Source of the DNA: JAAZNF01 sp964561025
Lineage (GTDB): Bacteria; Myxococcota; B64-G9
Reading direction: 5' to 3'
Assembly: GCA_964561025.1 (NCBI GenBank)
Contig: CAZLNM010000023.1
Coordinates: forward strand, 1-50,589
DNA length: 50,589 bases
A program made the position numbers and the translations under genes. The notes beneath the pieces are model-generated. The model did not search any database. It was given only the letters and a program-made list of their open reading frames with translations, and was not told where the DNA came from. The stretch's first letter is position 1. Each line of letters starts with the position of its first letter. Of the stretch, positions 48,697-50,589 are shown one piece after another.

Positions 48697-50589
48697 TTAC
48701 AGGACCGCCTGGAACGAGACCTGGTGGTAGAAGGCCTCCGGTTGCGCCAAGGCCCGCGGAGCGAGCAGGAAGTAGGACAGGCGGAAACGCTGTCCGAAGT
48801 AGAAGAGGTGCGCGCCCAGGCCGTACTCGCGCCTCAGCGCGGACCCGGGCTGGGAAAGCTCGGCGTAGCGAAAGAGCACCCGCATGAACTCCGGCAAGAG
48901 CTCGACGCCGGCGGTCACGCTGAACCCGTGGGCTTCGGCGCCGCCACCGGCCGCGCGATCGAACCACAGCGTCTGTGCCTCCAGCCAGAACGGGTGAAGA
49001 CTCAGCCCGGCATCGGCGGTCACGGCGAGCAGGGGGTGCCGCTCGCCCGAGTCGGTCTGATGGTTGCGCTCGTAGAGCACCCCCAGCCCGGCGCGCACAG
49101 ACAACCCCGCGCGAACGCCCAGCGGCTCGAGCGAGAGCCGCGCGGCGAACAGCGGCCCCTGCCCCGCGCCCGCCGGCTCTCCTTCGTGCAGCCCGATGTC
49201 GAGGCGCAGCGGGACCCGGTAGCGTAGGAGATCGAGCTCGTAGCCCATCCCGGCGCGCCGGTCGGGAGCCAGCTCCCGCTCGGGCAGGGAGAGCCACCCG
49301 AGCATTCGCAGCTCCTCCGCGAGCCCCCGCTCGAAGGCGAACGGCACGCGAAAGCGCCCGGCGCGGAAGTTCCCCAGGTACAAAAGCTGCGGCGACACGG
49401 GCGAGAAGGAGAGGTAGGCGTCCTCCAGCAGATCGCCGATCCCGTTGCACTCGAGCTGCACGACCAGGCCCAGGTCGATGGCCCGGGTGATGTGGCCCCG
49501 CAGCCGGGCCTTGAGCGCCGCCACCGTGGCGCCCGAGGAGCCATCGAGCTCGGCCTGCCGAAAACGGACATCGAGCACGGACTGAAAGCTGGCCTCGGCG
49601 CCCTCTCCGGCCAGGCGCAGCAACGGTTCGGGCCCCGGAGAAGGCGGCGCGGCGGACGGCTCGGCCCGCACGGCGTCCGAGACGGAGATCGGTTCCCCCT
49701 CAGGTCTCGTAAAAACCGGTGGCGACAGCGCCCGCGCCGGTGCTCGATGGGCCGAGTTCCACAGAGCGTAGCCGTCGTCTCCCGGCGGAACCTCCAGCCA
49801 CACCACGCGCTCACCCGAGACCTCGAGGCGAAGCGTGCCCTCGGGCCGGGCCCAGGTGAGCCGCTCCGCCTCCGCTTCCGCAGGCGGTCCCAGGCGCCTC
49901 TCGAGGCGCATGGCCAGCCCGTCGAACACGGCCGCCGCCGCGGCCGGCGTGGTCCACTCGGAGACCCATAGCACCGCCGATCCGTCCTGGCCGGGACGGT
50001 CGAGGAGCGTGGCGCGATCGCCGATCCAGGACGCGGCCAGCGCCCGCGGGTCGGGATGATCGACAAGGAACTGGATCCCGAAGACCCCCAGGGTCTCGAA
50101 GATGGCGGGCTCGAGAGCAAACGCGCCGTAGTCGATGCCCTCCAGATCGGGGAGGCGCGGGACGGCGCCCGAGAGGTAGCGCTCGGGCGCCAGGATCTCG
50201 GCGCTGGAGAGCGGCGGGTTTTGGAAGGCCCGGTCGAGGGCCGGCGTGCCGCCCCGGCGGCGCAGAAAGAGCGCAAAGTTCCCACCCGAAAGATAAGGGA
50301 ACTTGAAGCGCTCTTCCTCGAAGGCCGGGAGGTCCTCCCCCAGGGCCGGGGCGTTCTTCGCCGCGAAGCGCAAAAACCCCTCCTCGTCGAAGAACAGGGC
50401 CCCGGGCCCGAGCGCAAACGAGGCCAGCAGGGCGTCGCCCTCGACCAGCGCCGCCCAGGCCAGCTCCGCGTCCTGCGAGGGCGGGTCGGTGGGAGGGCGT
50501 TCCAGGCCGAAGTGTTGGTCCTGCAAGGCGTGCGCGAGCTCGTGACCCACGATCTCGCCAAAGACCATGTCCCGCCCGGAGATGGCGCC
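48697..50589 (-). CDS. HELAH metallopeptidase-like protein with C-terminal porin-like beta-barrel, 5' part missing
   Basis: At least 630 residues; the frame continues through the right edge, so the signal peptide and N terminus are missing. Near the visible start GEIVGHELAHALQDQHFGL has an HExxH zinc motif in the form seen in DUF6782-type metallopeptidases. After about 330 residues the character changes to alternating beta strands: VAALKARLRGHITRAIDLGLVVQLE, DAYLSFSPVSPQLLYLGNFRAGRFRVPFAFE and LGWLSLPERELAPDRRAG, an order like phosphate-selective porins, then strands to the C-terminal end HQVSFQAVL. A Pro/Ser/Ala linker (about residues 290-325) separates the two halves. No frameshift is seen between them. 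Confidence 0.7.
   Translation of the reverse strand, partial: GAISGRDMVFGEIVGHELAHALQDQHFGLERPPTDPPSQDAELAWAALVEGDALLASFALGPGALFFDEEGFLRFAAKNAPALGEDLPAFEEERFKFPYLSGGNFALFLRRRGGTPALDRAFQNPPLSSAEILAPERYLSGAVPRLPDLEGIDYGAFALEPAIFETLGVFGIQFLVDHPDPRALAASWIGDRATLLDRPGQDGSAVLWVSEWTTPAAAAAVFDGLAMRLERRLGPPAEAEAERLTWARPEGTLRLEVSGERVVWLEVPPGDDGYALWNSAHRAPARALSPPVFTRPEGEPISVSDAVRAEPSAAPPSPGPEPLLRLAGEGAEASFQSVLDVRFRQAELDGSSGATVAALKARLRGHITRAIDLGLVVQLECNGIGDLLEDAYLSFSPVSPQLLYLGNFRAGRFRVPFAFERGLAEELRMLGWLSLPERELAPDRRAGMGYELDLLRYRVPLRLDIGLHEGEPAGAGQGPLFAARLSLEPLGVRAGLSVRAGLGVLYERNHQTDSGERHPLLAVTADAGLSLHPFWLEAQTLWFDRAAGGGAEAHGFSVTAGVELLPEFMRVLFRYAELSQPGSALRREYGLGAHLFYFGQRFRLSYFLLAPRALAQPEAFYHQVSFQAVL

Noticed and set aside
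1..50589. tRNA, rRNA, CRISPR arrays, insertion sequences, integrases or phage genes
   Set aside because: I looked for cloverleaf-like segments, regular repeat-spacer series, transposase motifs and flanking repeats and saw none convincing. Nothing suggests a recent mobile element.

Overview
The window (50.6 kb, GC-rich, densely coding, GTG starts common, many 4-base ATGA/GTGA overlaps) looks like a chromosomal segment of a Myxococcota or former deltaproteobacterial organism. The grounds are a myxobacterial-style gspC-to-gspN secretion operon, two near-consensus sigma-54 (-24/-12) promoters, several Gly/Ser-rich lipoproteins including one with EGF-like repeats, an MJ0042 zinc-ribbon protein with a long Pro/Ala region, and orphan two-component proteins. 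This placement is inference. No rRNA, tRNA, CRISPR array, insertion sequence or integrase was found.

Layout. 1-3752 (minus): a translationally coupled run of an envelope protein, an ABC ATPase and an ABC permease, followed by a truncated DUF4140/DUF4139 (MuiA-like) protein. 3753-18511 (plus): a type II secretion operon gspC-D-E-F-lspA-G-H-I-J-K-L-M-N, led by a 16-base sequence matching the sigma-54 consensus and by two upstream dyads. No prepilin peptidase (gspO) is present. 18528-25117: central metabolism, with a one-polypeptide fusion of glycogen synthase and a UDP-sugar pyrophosphorylase, GTP-dependent PEP carboxykinase, homoserine kinase and threonine synthase. 25122-29320: a receiver-only regulator behind a dyad-overlapped promoter, a membrane-anchored coiled-coil protein, and a two-gene unit with a zinc-ribbon/Pro-rich membrane protein.

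29611-36757 (minus): five consecutive exported proteins (OmpA-family, a small secreted protein, three lipoproteins). Two of the lipoproteins are related to each other and carry what I read as a caspase-like (clan CD, His/Cys) domain followed by shared beta domains. I consider this the best candidate for an undescribed envelope system. 37006-39864 (plus): a DUF155/RMD1 protein, a zinc-ribbon protein, and an EGF/Gly-rich lipoprotein. 39905-45045: YdjM-like membrane protein, CutA, enoyl-CoA hydratase family protein, HAD phosphatase, SDR oxidoreductase and glucose-6-phosphate isomerase. 45149-48583 (plus): a hybrid GAF-PAS-PAS histidine kinase and a RadC-family protein with its own sigma-54-type promoter. 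48697-50589 (minus, cut by the edge): a HELAH metallopeptidase apparently fused to a porin-like beta-barrel.

How the parts fit. The secretion operon and the many exported proteins point to an organism that invests heavily in its envelope. PEP carboxykinase, glucose-6-phosphate isomerase and the glycogen synthase fusion fit gluconeogenic carbon flow to a glucan store. The sigma-54 promoters suggest that secretion and the RadC-like function are switched on by enhancer-binding proteins. All functions are read from motifs and family memory; no database search was possible.
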